A program made the position numbers and the translations under genes. The notes below the pieces were generated by a model. The model made no database searches. It was not told where the DNA came from and saw only the letters and a list, made by a program, of their open reading frames with translations. A stretch of 64,000 bases of DNA from Candidatus Defluviilinea proxima (lineage in GTDB: Bacteria > Chloroflexota > Anaerolineae > Anaerolineales > Villigracilaceae): the NCBI GenBank assembly GCA_016721115.1, contig JADKIW010000001.1, forward strand, positions 1,813,501-1,877,500, read 5' to 3'. This document shows positions 1-8,432 of the stretch, piece by piece (the first letter of the stretch is position 1; each line of letters starts with the position of its first letter).

Positions 1-2838
1 GAGACGATGCAGAAGAACGGCATCCCTGTTCCGCGGGGGGGAGCGGCGTATTCGTTGGCAGAGGCGGAAGAACTTGTGAAAGAGACGGGCTATCCTGTTC
101 TCGTGCGTGCTTCGTTTGCGATGGGTGGGACGGGCGCATCGTGGGTGTATGATCACGCACAACTGAAAGAAGCAGTTCGCAGCGCTATATCTGAGTCACC
201 GATTCATCAGGCTTGGCTCGAAGAGTCTGTCATTGGTTGGAAGGAATACGAACTTGAGGTGATGCGCGACAAAGCGGATAACTTCGTGGTGGTGTGTTCG
301 ATTGAAAATCTCGACCCGATGGGTGTGCATACGGGTGATAGTATCACGGTCGCGCCTGCGCAAACGCTCACCGACCGCGAGTATCAAATTTTGCGTGACC
401 TCGCACATCGCGTGCTGAGCGCAGTTGGTGTGGAGACGGGCGGATCGAATGTGCAATTCGGTGTGGACCCCAAGACGGGACGTGTGGTAGTCATCGAGAT
501 GAATCCGCGAGTGAGTCGTTCGTCCGCATTAGCGTCGAAGGCGACGGGGTTCCCGATTGCGAAGTTGGCGGCGTTGGTGGCTGTGGGATATACACTCGAT
601 GAAATCACCAATGACATTACCAAGCAAACAAAAGCCGCGTTCGAACCGTCGCTGGATTATGTTGTGACAAAGATCCCGCGCTGGGCGTTCGAGAAATTCC
701 CAGGCGTAGACCCGACCCTCGGACCGCAGATGAAATCTGTCGGTGAAGTGATGGCGTTGGGACGGACGTTCCCTGAGTCGTTGTTGAAGGCTGTGCAATC
801 GCTTGAGATCGGTGTGGACTTTTTGGATGGAAGTGGACCGAACCGAGAGGCGGTTGCTTTCGATGTTGAGAAACTTTCGATACCAACGGCGGATCGATTG
901 TTTAGAGTGTATCGAGCGATTCAAGAGGGTGTGTCACTGGATGAAATCTCCAAGGCAACAGGATATGATCTTTGGTTTTTGGCGCAAATGAAAGAGATAG
1001 AGAATGTAGAACGCAGAATGCGGAATGCAGAATTTGGAATGCAGGATGCAGAATTGAAGAGTTTGTTGCGTGAAGCAAAACAACTTGGTTTCGCAGATGC
1101 ACATATCAGGCGGCTCTTAAATTCATCTTTCTTCATTCATCATTCTTCATTCAGAGAGCTACGGAAATCGTTAGGAATAATACCGACATTCCAACGCGTG
1201 GACACTTGTGCCGCAGAATTTGAGGCGCAGACGCCGTATCTGTATTCTGCGTATGAGATGGATGATGAGTCACGACCGACGGATAAGCAGAAGATTTTGA
1301 TCCTCGGCGGCGGACCGAATCGGATCGGGCAAGGGATCGAGTTTGATTATTGTTGTTGTCAGGCGGCGTTTGCTTTGTCTGAGATGGGATTTGAGACCAT
1401 CATGTACAACTGCAACCCTGAGACCGTATCCACGGATTATGATACGGCTGACCGCTTGTACTTCGAGCCGTTGACGTTGGAACATGTGTTGAATGTCATT
1501 GACCGAGAACAGCCCATCGGTGTGATCGTGCAGTTCGGCGGGCAGACGCCGCTCAATTTGGCAGCAGGACTCGAGGCGGCAGGCGTGAAAATTTTGGGCA
1601 CGTCGCCGCATGCGATTCAACTTTCGGAAGACCGCGAAGAGTTTGCGAAACTGCTCAAAGAGTTGGATATCCCTCAGCCCGAGAATGGAATCGCCCGTTC
1701 GTTGGAAGAAGCAAGAGTCGTCGCGGAAAGAATCGGATATCCCGTGTTGGTGAGACCGTCGTTCGTGTTGGGGGGCAGGGCAATGGCTTTAGTGGATTCA
1801 GAAGCCAATTTGGCAGGATTCATTCAACAGGCGATCGAAGCGGCTCCTGGTCAACCGATATTAATTGACAAGTTTATGGAAGACGCGTTCGAGATCGATG
1901 TCGATGCGTTGGCGGATGGAGAACGAGTCGTTGTCGGGGCGGTGATGCAACATATCGAAGAAGCGGGCGTCCATTCGGGAGATGCGGCGTGCGTCCTGCC
2001 TCCGTATAAGGTCAGCGCGTATCATCAGGGCATCATGCAGGAATACACCGAGCAGTTGGGTCTGGCGTTGGGCGTGCGCGGATTGATGAACGTGCAGTTC
2101 GCGTTGAAAGATGAAGTGGTGTGCGTGCTGGAGGTGAACCCGCGCGCTTCGCGGACCGTGCCGTATGCGAGCAAGGCGACGAATTTGAATTTGGCTTATA
2201 AAGCCGCGCAGGTGATGGCGGGCAAGACGCTGCTGGAATTGGGCGTGACCGAGGAGCCGCGCGTGGACGGGTTCTTCGTCAAGGAAGCGGTATTGCCGTT
2301 CAAGAAACTGCCTGGCTCGAGCGCACTGCTCGGACCTGAGATGCGCTCGACGGGCGAAGTGATGGGACACGCTTCTCATTTCGGTCATGCGTTTGCGAAG
2401 TCGCAGACCGCCGCAGGTGTCAGTCTGCCAGAGAGCGGTGCTGTTTTGGTGACGGTGAATGATATGGATAAAAGTGCGGGCTTGAAGTTTGCGCGCGATA
2501 TGCACCGCATGGGTTTCAAACTGTATGCGACGCCTGGCACGGCGGATATGTGTATGCGCGCGGGCTTACCTGTGGAAGTGGTGGAGAAGGCGCAGGACGG
2601 TTCGACTCAAATCGTAGACCTGATTCGCGGTGGACAGATTCAACTCGTCCTGAACACGCCGCTGGGTCCGCATGCACACAAAGACGGAGCCGAGATCCGC
2701 AAGGCGGCGATCGCGATGAACGTGCCACTGCTTACGACTCTCTCCGCGGCAATGGCGGCGGTCTCTGCGATTCAGGCGTTGGGGAAGAAGGAATTGAGGT
2801 ATCGGAGTTTACAGAGTCATTTTGGGGGAACGAAATAG
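1..2838 (+). CDS. carB: Carbamoyl-phosphate synthase large subunit, 5' end outside the window
   Basis: Makes carbamoyl phosphate from glutamine-derived ammonia, bicarbonate and two ATP, feeding arginine and pyrimidine synthesis. The reading frame is open from base 1, so about the first 120-130 residues of this roughly 1070-residue protein are missing. Both ATP-grasp halves are visible: EMNPRVSRSSALASKATG in the first and LEVNPRASRTVPYASKATN in the second. The C-terminal MGS-like allosteric domain follows from about residue 800. The oligomerisation region between the halves (bases about 1000-1160) carries low-complexity repeat-derived segments (NAEFGMQDAE and NSSFFIHHSSF) and is about 7 residues longer than E. 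coli CarB over the same span. Two extra copies of the gene's tail lie downstream. Confidence 0.97.
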   Translation, partial: ETMQKNGIPVPRGGAAYSLAEAEELVKETGYPVLVRASFAMGGTGASWVYDHAQLKEAVRSAISESPIHQAWLEESVIGWKEYELEVMRDKADNFVVVCSIENLDPMGVHTGDSITVAPAQTLTDREYQILRDLAHRVLSAVGVETGGSNVQFGVDPKTGRVVVIEMNPRVSRSSALASKATGFPIAKLAALVAVGYTLDEITNDITKQTKAAFEPSLDYVVTKIPRWAFEKFPGVDPTLGPQMKSVGEVMALGRTFPESLLKAVQSLEIGVDFLDGSGPNREAVAFDVEKLSIPTADRLFRVYRAIQEGVSLDEISKATGYDLWFLAQMKEIENVERRMRNAEFGMQDAELKSLLREAKQLGFADAHIRRLLNSSFFIHHSSFRELRKSLGIIPTFQRVDTCAAEFEAQTPYLYSAYEMDDESRPTDKQKILILGGGPNRIGQGIEFDYCCCQAAFALSEMGFETIMYNCNPETVSTDYDTADRLYFEPLTLEHVLNVIDREQPIGVIVQFGGQTPLNLAAGLEAAGVKILGTSPHAIQLSEDREEFAKLLKELDIPQPENGIARSLEEARVVAERIGYPVLVRPSFVLGGRAMALVDSEANLAGFIQQAIEAAPGQPILIDKFMEDAFEIDVDALADGERVVVGAVMQHIEEAGVHSGDAACVLPPYKVSAYHQGIMQEYTEQLGLALGVRGLMNVQFALKDEVVCVLEVNPRASRTVPYASKATNLNLAYKAAQVMAGKTLLELGVTEEPRVDGFFVKEAVLPFKKLPGSSALLGPEMRSTGEVMGHASHFGHAFAKSQTAAGVSLPESGAVLVTVNDMDKSAGLKFARDMHRMGFKLYATPGTADMCMRAGLPVEVVEKAQDGSTQIVDLIRGGQIQLVLNTPLGPHAHKDGAEIRKAAIAMNVPLLTTLSAAMAAVSAIQALGKKELRYRSLQSHFGGTK
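1000..1160. repeat. Repeat-derived segments inside carB
   Basis: Two low-complexity arms lie about 60 bases apart in the carB frame. The left arm (about 1000-1055) is built from variants of GAATGCAGAAT. The right arm (about 1117-1160) is built from variants of TTCATTCATCATTC, roughly its complement. The normal CarB sequence LLREAKQLGFAD lies between them. The same kind of sequence occurs inside hisD at 15966-16047. Confidence 0.7.
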
Positions 2839-2847
2839 AAATTTATA

Positions 2848-2947
2848 GACCTGACAGGTTTTATCGTAACACGAGTCCGTTGGGCTTCTGCGAGTGGAAA
2901 AGCGACTCGATCAATCGCGGTTCTGTGAAAACCTGTCAGGTCTTTTT
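2848..2947. repeat. Palindromic element after carB, possible terminator
   Basis: GACCTGACAGGTT at 2848-2860 is matched by AACCTGTCAGGTC at 2930-2942, followed by five T. It can fold as a long hairpin ending in a T-run, so it may terminate carB transcription. A shorter version is at 3142-3182. Confidence 0.7.
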
Positions 2948-2952
2948 GTAAA

Positions 2953-3045
2953 GCAGCGATGGCGGCGGTCTCTGCGATTCAGGCGCTGGGGAAGAAGGAG
3001 TTGCGGTACAGGAGTTTACAGAGTCATTTTGGGGGGAACGGATAG
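2953..3045 (+). pseudogene. Second copy of the carB 3' end
   Basis: About 90 bases nearly identical to the last 90 bases of carB, including the in-frame stop TAG at 3043-3045. It encodes the same AIQALGKKELRYRSLQ stretch but has no start or body. This is a partial duplication, not a gene. Confidence 0.85.
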
Positions 3046-3141
3046 GAAACGGATAAACGGATCGCTTCGCGTCACGGACTGCTTCACGCAGACGGAAACG
3101 GATTTGGGTTCGTTTGTTTGTGAGTTGATGTAAAAAATATA

Positions 3142-3182
3142 GACCTGATAGGTTTTCTTTTGGGAACCTGTCAGGTCTTTTT
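3142..3182 (+). terminator. Rho-independent terminator made from a palindromic repeat
   Basis: GACCTGATAGGTT at 3142-3154 pairs with AACCTGTCAGGTC at 3165-3177 (one mismatch), followed by TTTTT. It is the compact form of the element at 2848-2947. Confidence 0.7.
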
Positions 3183-3211
3183 GTATGGCTTGTTTTGGCG
3201 GACTGAAGCCT

Positions 3212-3252
3212 TACGGTATCGAAGTTTACAGAGTCATTTTGGGGGAGGATAG
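3212..3252 (+). pseudogene. Third, shorter copy of the carB 3' end
   Basis: The sequence encodes RYRSLQSHFGG and a TAG stop (3250-3252), as at the end of carB. About 40 bases are preserved. Together with the copy ending at 3045 it makes a series of three carB tails separated by palindromes. The rest of 2839-3307 holds only these copies and short low-complexity sequence. Confidence 0.75.
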
Positions 3253-3307
3253 TGGTTTGTCTCAGCGTAACAAATTCAGAGTGATTCGATATGTAAACCG
3301 TAAAAAA

Positions 3308-4588
3308 TCATATTGAAAAATCATAAACATAGTTTTTGTTATAAACCCACTCGGGATAGTCATGCATCAAATTATCGCAATAGTTCCGAAGCATAGGAAT
3401 TAACCATCGAAATTCAGACTCGGCAAGTTGAGCTTTGTCTATTTCCTTTGTTTCATCTATCATTTTGTTGAACTTGGCAGCCAATTCAATATAGTCATTT
3501 AGTCTTGGGATATATGCAATTAGATTTGTTTCACCCATGCCACTAAGAATCATTTTAGCTACGTTTACTCTGAAGTGAGGGGAAGTGTTACTTTCTAATA
3601 TTACAAAGTTTTCAGTTAGCGCTTTCAAGTGAAACTGTATGACCTTAAGGTTGTAGTCTATCTCGTAGATCAGAGCCCATAATATCTTGCGTTGTTTCTC
3701 TGCTTTGCGATAGCGCGAACTCCACTCTTTATCAAGAATCCCTAGCGAAAATGCAATACAAGCAAAAATTATTTCTCGAAGCAAAAAGGCTTCTTCGCCA
3801 TAGTGGCAAGTTATGCTAAATTCAGAGCCTTTCCATTCTATTTCCTTTGCTTCAAAATTAGGTGTGTCAAGCAAACCATCTACTAGCGCTTTACGCATAA
3901 GACGAATTTCACCAAAGGTCGGTACAGTTTTTGCTGAATGTGTGTATTGATGACGTCGACAATCAAGTAAATAATCGAGAATAACCTTCAATTTCTGTTC
4001 GTTATTTTTGCTACTCCACGAATCTGGGGCGCTGTTTACTTTATGAATGGTGTAGGCGTTGACGATTTCAAGTTTAAGGTATTCGGGGAGGCTTTGTACA
4101 AGGTTATGTATGTTTTTGATTACTCCATAATATTTGCTATATATACCTATTAATCCTTCTATTATCGAAAGATAAATATCTTTGTTGAAAGTTTTCAAGG
4201 AGTCGAAAAGTTCATTGAGAAAACTATCTCTTTCCTTGACGCCAGAATAAACCCCTTTAGAAGTTCGAGCCCACCCAGGAAAATCAATAAAATTGTCTTT
4301 TCCAGCTAATGTATCTAGACATGTACAGAGTAAATAAAGTTCAAGGTCATTCCTATGAAACCCTTCTAGCGCGTCGTCAATATCTGTAGTAACTAAACTT
4401 GACGGTGCTTTAAAGCGCAAATAATCAGTAAAATGGACTCGGCTTACTACTCGAACCAGACGATCAAAAAAAGCTTGATCTCTATGTCCAATGTCTCGAA
4501 TCTCTTCTACGCTAAGTATTCGAAACGCGACTAGATGTGCAACGCTAATTCCTTCATATGTTGCGCTATCCATGATTGGCAAGTCCAT
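3308..4588 (-). CDS. Unrecognised 426-residue protein
   Basis: I do not recognise a family. The product is soluble-looking, with no signal peptide or clear membrane segment. It is rich in predicted helix, with aromatic and charged residues throughout and a C-terminus rich in Asn and Tyr (NKNYVYDFSI). Base composition is visibly richer in A+T than carB. It has its own promoter (4623-4651) and is followed on the minus strand by the carB tail copies, so the two transcription units converge. A recent or lineage-specific acquisition is possible. Confidence 0.8.
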   Translation of the reverse strand: MDLPIMDSATYEGISVAHLVAFRILSVEEIRDIGHRDQAFFDRLVRVVSRVHFTDYLRFKAPSSLVTTDIDDALEGFHRNDLELYLLCTCLDTLAGKDNFIDFPGWARTSKGVYSGVKERDSFLNELFDSLKTFNKDIYLSIIEGLIGIYSKYYGVIKNIHNLVQSLPEYLKLEIVNAYTIHKVNSAPDSWSSKNNEQKLKVILDYLLDCRRHQYTHSAKTVPTFGEIRLMRKALVDGLLDTPNFEAKEIEWKGSEFSITCHYGEEAFLLREIIFACIAFSLGILDKEWSSRYRKAEKQRKILWALIYEIDYNLKVIQFHLKALTENFVILESNTSPHFRVNVAKMILSGMGETNLIAYIPRLNDYIELAAKFNKMIDETKEIDKAQLAESEFRWLIPMLRNYCDNLMHDYPEWVYNKNYVYDFSI

Positions 4589-4622
4589 TAATCTTTATCC
4601 TTATCCTATCTATATTTCAAAC

Positions 4623-4651
4623 ATTATAGAGCTACACAAACGAAAACATAA
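4623..4651 (-). promoter_or_regulatory. Promoter for the gene at 3308-4588
   Basis: Read on the minus strand: TTATGT (4651-4646), 17-base spacer, perfect TATAAT (4628-4623). It lies 35 bases before the start codon and belongs to a set of very similar minus-strand promoters in the window. Confidence 0.7.
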
Positions 4652-4657
4652 CAATTG

Positions 4658-4691
4658 ACCTCACCCCTAGCCCCTCTCCTGAAGGAGATGG
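4658..4691. repeat. Short palindromic intergenic repeat
   Basis: A CCTCACCCCTAGCCCCTCTCC-type sequence ending in the hairpin CTCTCC-TGAA-GGAGA. A related copy lies at 5546-5581. Confidence 0.6.
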
Positions 4692-4737
4692 GAACTGGTC
4701 ACGAGGCTGGATTGTTTTGAAGAATTACAGCTTAAGC

Positions 4738-5403
4738 TTAGTATCCTCCACCTGAATAATCAGGTGGTTCTGGTTTTGTATATATGGTGCTTGGGAAACT
4801 TGGTATATTTATATTAGGATGTCTTGCTGCATATTGTAATTCTTTTTGCTCCCGAGTATGTTCATCAGCACTTTTCTTTAGTGCGTCTTCTACAATGAAA
4901 CTGAAAGTCCCACCAATCAAGTAAATTAATAGCATAGTGAAAACCCCGATACTCCCACCAATTGTCATTAGACTTTGCCCTATCGTCGGTATTGTGACTA
5001 AAACAGTAATGGCAATTAAGCTAAGCCTATCAATGAACCCCAAATAACCCTTCCATATGCTTTGGTCTATTAGTGTCATTATGAAGACGATAATGCGTCC
5101 TGCAAAACTATACTTATCTTTTGTTTTCAGATAGAACCTCTGCGTGCTTTCACTGCAACGTTCAAGAACTTCCTCATCTTGTTTAGCAGCTTTCCAAACT
5201 CCAGCGCCAAACGCAAAAGGAAAACGAATAATTGATCTTACTAGGTATATATAACCTGTAAGAAAGATTAAATCGATGAAAGCCAACAAAATATTGTCTG
5301 TGTGTAATGGGAAAGTCAGACCAAGGATATGACACAAGGTTGCTGTCATTAGAACAACAATTACAGTTCTTTGTTCGACGAGACCAAATCCTAAATCTTT
5401 CAT
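4738..5403 (-). CDS. Unrecognised integral membrane protein, 221 residues
   Basis: No family recognised. Four or more hydrophobic segments are visible: about residues 13-30 (VIVVLMTATLCHILGL), 38-57, 103-125 and a pair between 130 and 170. A charged C-terminal tail (HTREQKELQYAARHP) ends in a Pro/Gly-rich stretch. It has its own TTGTCT-17-TATAAT promoter. It adjoins another unrecognised gene in an A+T-rich stretch, so the two may be functionally linked, but nothing in the sequence proves it. Confidence 0.75.
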   Translation of the reverse strand: MKDLGFGLVEQRTVIVVLMTATLCHILGLTFPLHTDNILLAFIDLIFLTGYIYLVRSIIRFPFAFGAGVWKAAKQDEEVLERCSESTQRFYLKTKDKYSFAGRIIVFIMTLIDQSIWKGYLGFIDRLSLIAITVLVTIPTIGQSLMTIGGSIGVFTMLLIYLIGGTFSFIVEDALKKSADEHTREQKELQYAARHPNINIPSFPSTIYTKPEPPDYSGGGY

Positions 5404-5505
5404 TTTTGCCTCCTATTACTGTGCCTACTTAATGAGCAAGGACTCATCTAATTGCTATCTTTAGATTATCTAGTTTATAGGTTACGTAGTTCCCTCGTTT
5501 CCAGC

Positions 5506-5534
5506 ATTATAGAACGAGGGGAAGAAAAAGACAA
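5506..5534 (-). promoter_or_regulatory. Promoter for the membrane gene at 4738-5403
   Basis: Minus strand: TTGTCT (5534-5529), 17 bases, TATAAT (5511-5506). It implies a leader of about 95 bases before the ATG at 5403. Confidence 0.7.
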
Positions 5535-5545
5535 CGGAGGGGGAT

Positions 5546-5581
5546 GACCTCTCTCCCGTCTCTCCTAAAGGAGAGAAGCCC
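5546..5581. repeat. Short palindromic intergenic repeat
   Basis: CTCTCC and GGAGAG arms around CTAAA. Second copy of the type at 4658-4691. Confidence 0.6.
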
Positions 5582-5652
5582 AGACCCTTCTCGAACAAGA
5601 CTATCTTTGGAAACTCAACACGCCACTCATTCAAATATGTTGTCTGCCTTGC

Positions 5653-6165
5653 TCAATCTCGCAATCGGATTGCCAGGTCAACCTGCCAATTTTTCTTTCT
5701 GGGTTCCGTTCGATAATCTGTAAGATATGCTTCGTAGCGGCAGGCAAACGCGTCGCCCTTTGATGTGTCTTCTCGATCTGTTTCCAGTTTCTGCTCTTTT
5801 ATCCATGTCAACAATGCCTGATTTCCCCGCAGTGCATATCGTGAATAGGTGAGGTGTGCATAACGTCCAGCAGGAAGGACTCCGCTTTTCACACGCTCGT
5901 CTCCTGCCTGCTGTGATGTCACCACAAATCCAGCTTCCACATCCATCAACCCTTTCATGTCAATGACATGGTATCGAAGAAAATATGGACCTTGGTCCGC
6001 TAAACCTTGTGCATTGACCCACTGACGCAGTTCTTTAAAGAGCTTGTCTGTCTGGGCAAACATGCCTTCGAAAGGGGTAATGATTCGAAGACCAACATAC
6101 TGCTTCGCGGCGCGCTGGTCGATTCCTCGGGCGCCTATTTCTGGTGGAAATTGTAAGGTTTTCAT
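5653..6165 (-). CDS. GyrI-like / AraC effector-binding domain protein
   Basis: A 170-residue stand-alone small-molecule-binding domain of the GyrI/SHS2 type. Visible family features are the opening strand QYVGLRIITPFEGM, the central YHVIDMKGLMDVEAGF, and the strand LPAGRYAHLTYSRYA that lines the ligand pocket in relatives. There is no DNA-binding domain, so it may sequester or degrade a hydrophobic ligand. It lies 15 bases after a DUF1801 gene on the same strand, which suggests co-transcription. Confidence 0.75.
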   Translation of the reverse strand: MKTLQFPPEIGARGIDQRAAKQYVGLRIITPFEGMFAQTDKLFKELRQWVNAQGLADQGPYFLRYHVIDMKGLMDVEAGFVVTSQQAGDERVKSGVLPAGRYAHLTYSRYALRGNQALLTWIKEQKLETDREDTSKGDAFACRYEAYLTDYRTEPRKKNWQVDLAIRLRD

Positions 6166-6180
6166 CTGTGATTCACCAGA

Positions 6181-6603
6181 TTACTTGCTAAGTTGTTTCA
6201 TTCTCTTAACAGATGCGGTCACCAACTGTTTCAAGACCTTCTTATCCACATCGTCCAGTTTCTTGATGTATAAACATCCTACGCTGGTGGTGTGCTTTCC
6301 AAGTTTTTTAAGCAGGTCGGTGTGTTCATCAAAACCGCCCATCATGTATAAGGTCAGGCTTTGTTTGCGGGGCGAGAAACCCGTCAACATCCAGTCGCCT
6401 TCGCGTCCGCTTTTGCCTTTGTAGTGATAACTGCCAAAGCCCACGATGGTCGCACCCCACATCTTCGGCTCCTCTTTGGTGACCTGTTTCATCATCTTGA
6501 GGATCTCGAAACAGTCATTCCGTTTCACCTCGTCCGCGACACTGTTGAGGAGCTTTGTCACACTAGCTTTGTTCACCTTGGTCTTGAGTTCAGCTTTTGC
6601 CAC
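6181..6603 (-). CDS. DUF1801 (YdhG-like) small protein
   Basis: A protein of about 140 residues of the DUF1801 fold. Recognisable parts are MWGATIVGFGSYHYKGKSGREGDW and the ending SVGCLYIKKLDDVDKKVLKQL. The start chosen is GTG at 6603, because GGAGG sits 6-7 bases upstream; the earlier TTG at 6615 has no such site. The function of the family is not established; relatives are linked to stress or iron handling. One of several DUF1801 genes in this window. Confidence 0.8.
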   Translation of the reverse strand: MAKAELKTKVNKASVTKLLNSVADEVKRNDCFEILKMMKQVTKEEPKMWGATIVGFGSYHYKGKSGREGDWMLTGFSPRKQSLTLYMMGGFDEHTDLLKKLGKHTTSVGCLYIKKLDDVDKKVLKQLVTASVKRMKQLSK

Positions 6604-6743
6604 GTCAACCTCCAAATCTTGGGTATGTCCTAAGCGATGTCACAATTATATATGTTTCGCCCGTCAAATTTTGCAGACCGTTTTGATGGCGATGGAACAG
6701 TCGCTGGTTGTGGATTGCTCATGTGGGGATGATGTTTGGTGAC

Positions 6744-7136
6744 CTAGACGGTAAGCTCTAAGCGATTCCCTTCGGGGTCGAGGATCACGCTTTCGTAGTA
6801 ACCGTCACCGGTTCGGCGCGGACCGTCAAGCACTGGTACACCCTGGGCTTTTAACTCCGCTGTTAGTTTATCCACGGCAGATTCAGATCCGAGAGAAACG
6901 GCTATGTGCGTAAGTCCCATTCGCTGGGCACCATCGGGCAGTTGAATGGGTGACAGGGTGGTGGTTGTCATCGCTTCGATCCGCGCACCCGTTGAGAATG
7001 ATAGAAAGCGGGAACGAAAACCATTGGCTGGGTTTTCGTACAAGGGACCAACGGAAGCGCCAAAATTGTGCTCATAAAAAGCACAGAACGCATCCAGGTC
7101 ATATACCCAAAAGGCAATATGTTCGATGTTGATCAT
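6744..7136 (-). CDS. VOC-family (glyoxalase-like) protein
   Basis: A 130-residue single vicinal-oxygen-chelate unit with both beta-alpha-beta-beta-beta modules. It begins INIEHIAFWVYDLDAFCAFY and ends GYYESVILDPEGNRLELTV, where the Glu of the last strand is a usual metal ligand; the His in the IEHIAF strand is the other expected ligand. The substrate cannot be told. It has its own promoter at 7154-7182. Confidence 0.85.
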   Translation of the reverse strand: MINIEHIAFWVYDLDAFCAFYEHNFGASVGPLYENPANGFRSRFLSFSTGARIEAMTTTTLSPIQLPDGAQRMGLTHIAVSLGSESAVDKLTAELKAQGVPVLDGPRRTGDGYYESVILDPEGNRLELTV

Positions 7137-7153
7137 AAACTCTAATATCCAAA

Positions 7154-7182
7154 ATTATAGGACCAGCTGAACAAAAGGACAA
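7154..7182 (-). promoter_or_regulatory. Promoter for the VOC gene
   Basis: Minus strand: TTGTCC (7182-7177), 17 bases, TATAAT (7159-7154). The start codon is 17 bases downstream. Confidence 0.7.
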
Positions 7183-7201
7183 CGAGGTTTGGATGAAAAT
7201 A

Positions 7202-7217
7202 CAACAATCGGTGGTTA
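7202..7217. repeat. 16-base intergenic repeat, copy 1
   Basis: CAACAATCGGTGGTTA. It matches AGGACAATCGGTGGTTA at 7828-7844 and 8433-8449. All three lie in gaps between minus-strand genes of this block. Confidence 0.6.
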
Positions 7218-7224
7218 GGGGTTA

Positions 7225-7713
7225 TTAGCCTTGACGGATGAACTCCATCGACCAGTTTGTTTCCCAAGTGCTGCCATTGTCTGGCGAGAATGCCTGTTCC
7301 CATCGTAGGTGATCAGGTGACAAAACGGACCAGGTAAAGCGTACTTTGATCGCGACACCCCGAAGAACATCATCGGCAAGAAATATGCCAACCCCGTCTG
7401 AGAAGCGTCCAACAACAGGTGTGTCAATGGCGTGAGGAAACCTTCCGTCCAGCCACCAGATTGACCAAAGTCCATTGTCTGAATTGTAGGAACGAAGCGC
7501 AATCGCCCGAACCTGTCCGTCTGGCAGGAAGAGTTGATTGTCTTCGATATTACCAAAGCCGCCAAGTATTTTTTGAGTGCACGACAAACCGTCGAATTCA
7601 ATCCATTCGTTGCAGTTGTTCAGCCTTTCCTTTAGTTTGCGGTGCTTCACAGACCAGGTGCCGATTTCAAAGTCGAAGTCCGATGGTGCGTTATTTTCTA
7701 ATGAAAGAAGCAT
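7225..7713 (-). CDS. DUF1579-like small protein
   Basis: About 162 residues. The order of strands and the motifs FDFEIGTWSVKHRKLKERLN, a central LRSYNSDNGLWSIWWLDG and a final RWEQAFSPDNGSTWETNW are typical of DUF1579-type lipocalin-like beta barrels found beside DinB and DHFR-like genes. The start at 7713 is preferred over 7731 because AGGAG lies just upstream. Biochemical role unknown. Confidence 0.7.
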   Translation of the reverse strand: MLLSLENNAPSDFDFEIGTWSVKHRKLKERLNNCNEWIEFDGLSCTQKILGGFGNIEDNQLFLPDGQVRAIALRSYNSDNGLWSIWWLDGRFPHAIDTPVVGRFSDGVGIFLADDVLRGVAIKVRFTWSVLSPDHLRWEQAFSPDNGSTWETNWSMEFIRQG

Positions 7714-7827
7714 AATTCTCCTAAACTGCATAAATATGTGGGCGAATTGTGTGTGTAAGACTCAAGATTAAGTCTTATATCTCAGAGATTACACAATATT
7801 ATTAAAAGGAACTGTTTTTCTGGGAAC

Positions 7828-7844
7828 AGGACAATCGGTGGTTA
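7828..7844. repeat. 16-base intergenic repeat, copy 2
   Basis: AGGACAATCGGTGGTTA, identical to copy 3. It lies just before the 3' end of the DHFR-like gene. Confidence 0.6.
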
Positions 7845-7855
7845 TATAAAATCTT

Positions 7856-8413
7856 TCACTTCTTATAATGTAACGCCACAACTCCCGAACCAAACGTTTT
7901 TTGCCCGATAAGTTTCAACGTGCGATCCTTGACCGCTCCGAACAAGCGCGGACCTCTTCCCGCAATAATGGGGTGAACGACAAAGTGATACTCGTCGATC
8001 AGATCCCATTCTGCAACTTGCGATGCGATGCTCAGGCTGCCAATGGCAATATTTTTCCCTGGCTGTCCTTTTAACTTCATGATCTCTTCTCGCAGATTGC
8101 CGTGAAGGAGCATCGTGTTGTTCCACTCTACGCTCTTCAACGTCGTTGAAAAGACGATCTTCGGCATGGCATCGTATATGCGGGCGAATTCGTTGATCGC
8201 TTTTGATTCCGATCCGTTCACTGCGACATCGTGCCAATATGGATACATCAAGTTGTAAGTGTTGCGTCCGAAAATGTCAACGCCTGTCTCGCGCAAGAGC
8301 CCAGTGAAGTACTCATGCAATTCGTCATCGGCGATCCCCGTTTCATGTCCACAGTAGCCGTCTATCGTGATGTTGATCGCAAAAACAACTTTTCTCATGG
8401 GTTGGTCCGACAT
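7856..8413 (-). CDS. RibD C-terminal / dihydrofolate-reductase-like protein
   Basis: A 185-residue single-domain NADPH-type reductase fold. Visible are the first strand VVFAINITIDGYCGHETG, the DIFGRNTYNLMYPYW segment, PGKNIAIGSLSIASQVAEW and YHFVVHPIIAGRGPRLF. The family includes stress-associated YyaP/YwjB-type proteins of unknown substrate. The start at 8413 has AAGGAG upstream. Two further members are at 49322 and 53795. Confidence 0.85.
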   Translation of the reverse strand: MSDQPMRKVVFAINITIDGYCGHETGIADDELHEYFTGLLRETGVDIFGRNTYNLMYPYWHDVAVNGSESKAINEFARIYDAMPKIVFSTTLKSVEWNNTMLLHGNLREEIMKLKGQPGKNIAIGSLSIASQVAEWDLIDEYHFVVHPIIAGRGPRLFGAVKDRTLKLIGQKTFGSGVVALHYKK

Positions 8414-8432
8414 TATTTTGCTCCTTGAAAAT

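Noticed and set aside
2550..3133. Open frames of 79-133 codons across the end of carB and the region after it
   Set aside because: They run antiphase to carB and through palindromes and duplicated carB tail. Their sequences are low-complexity and start without a ribosome-binding site.
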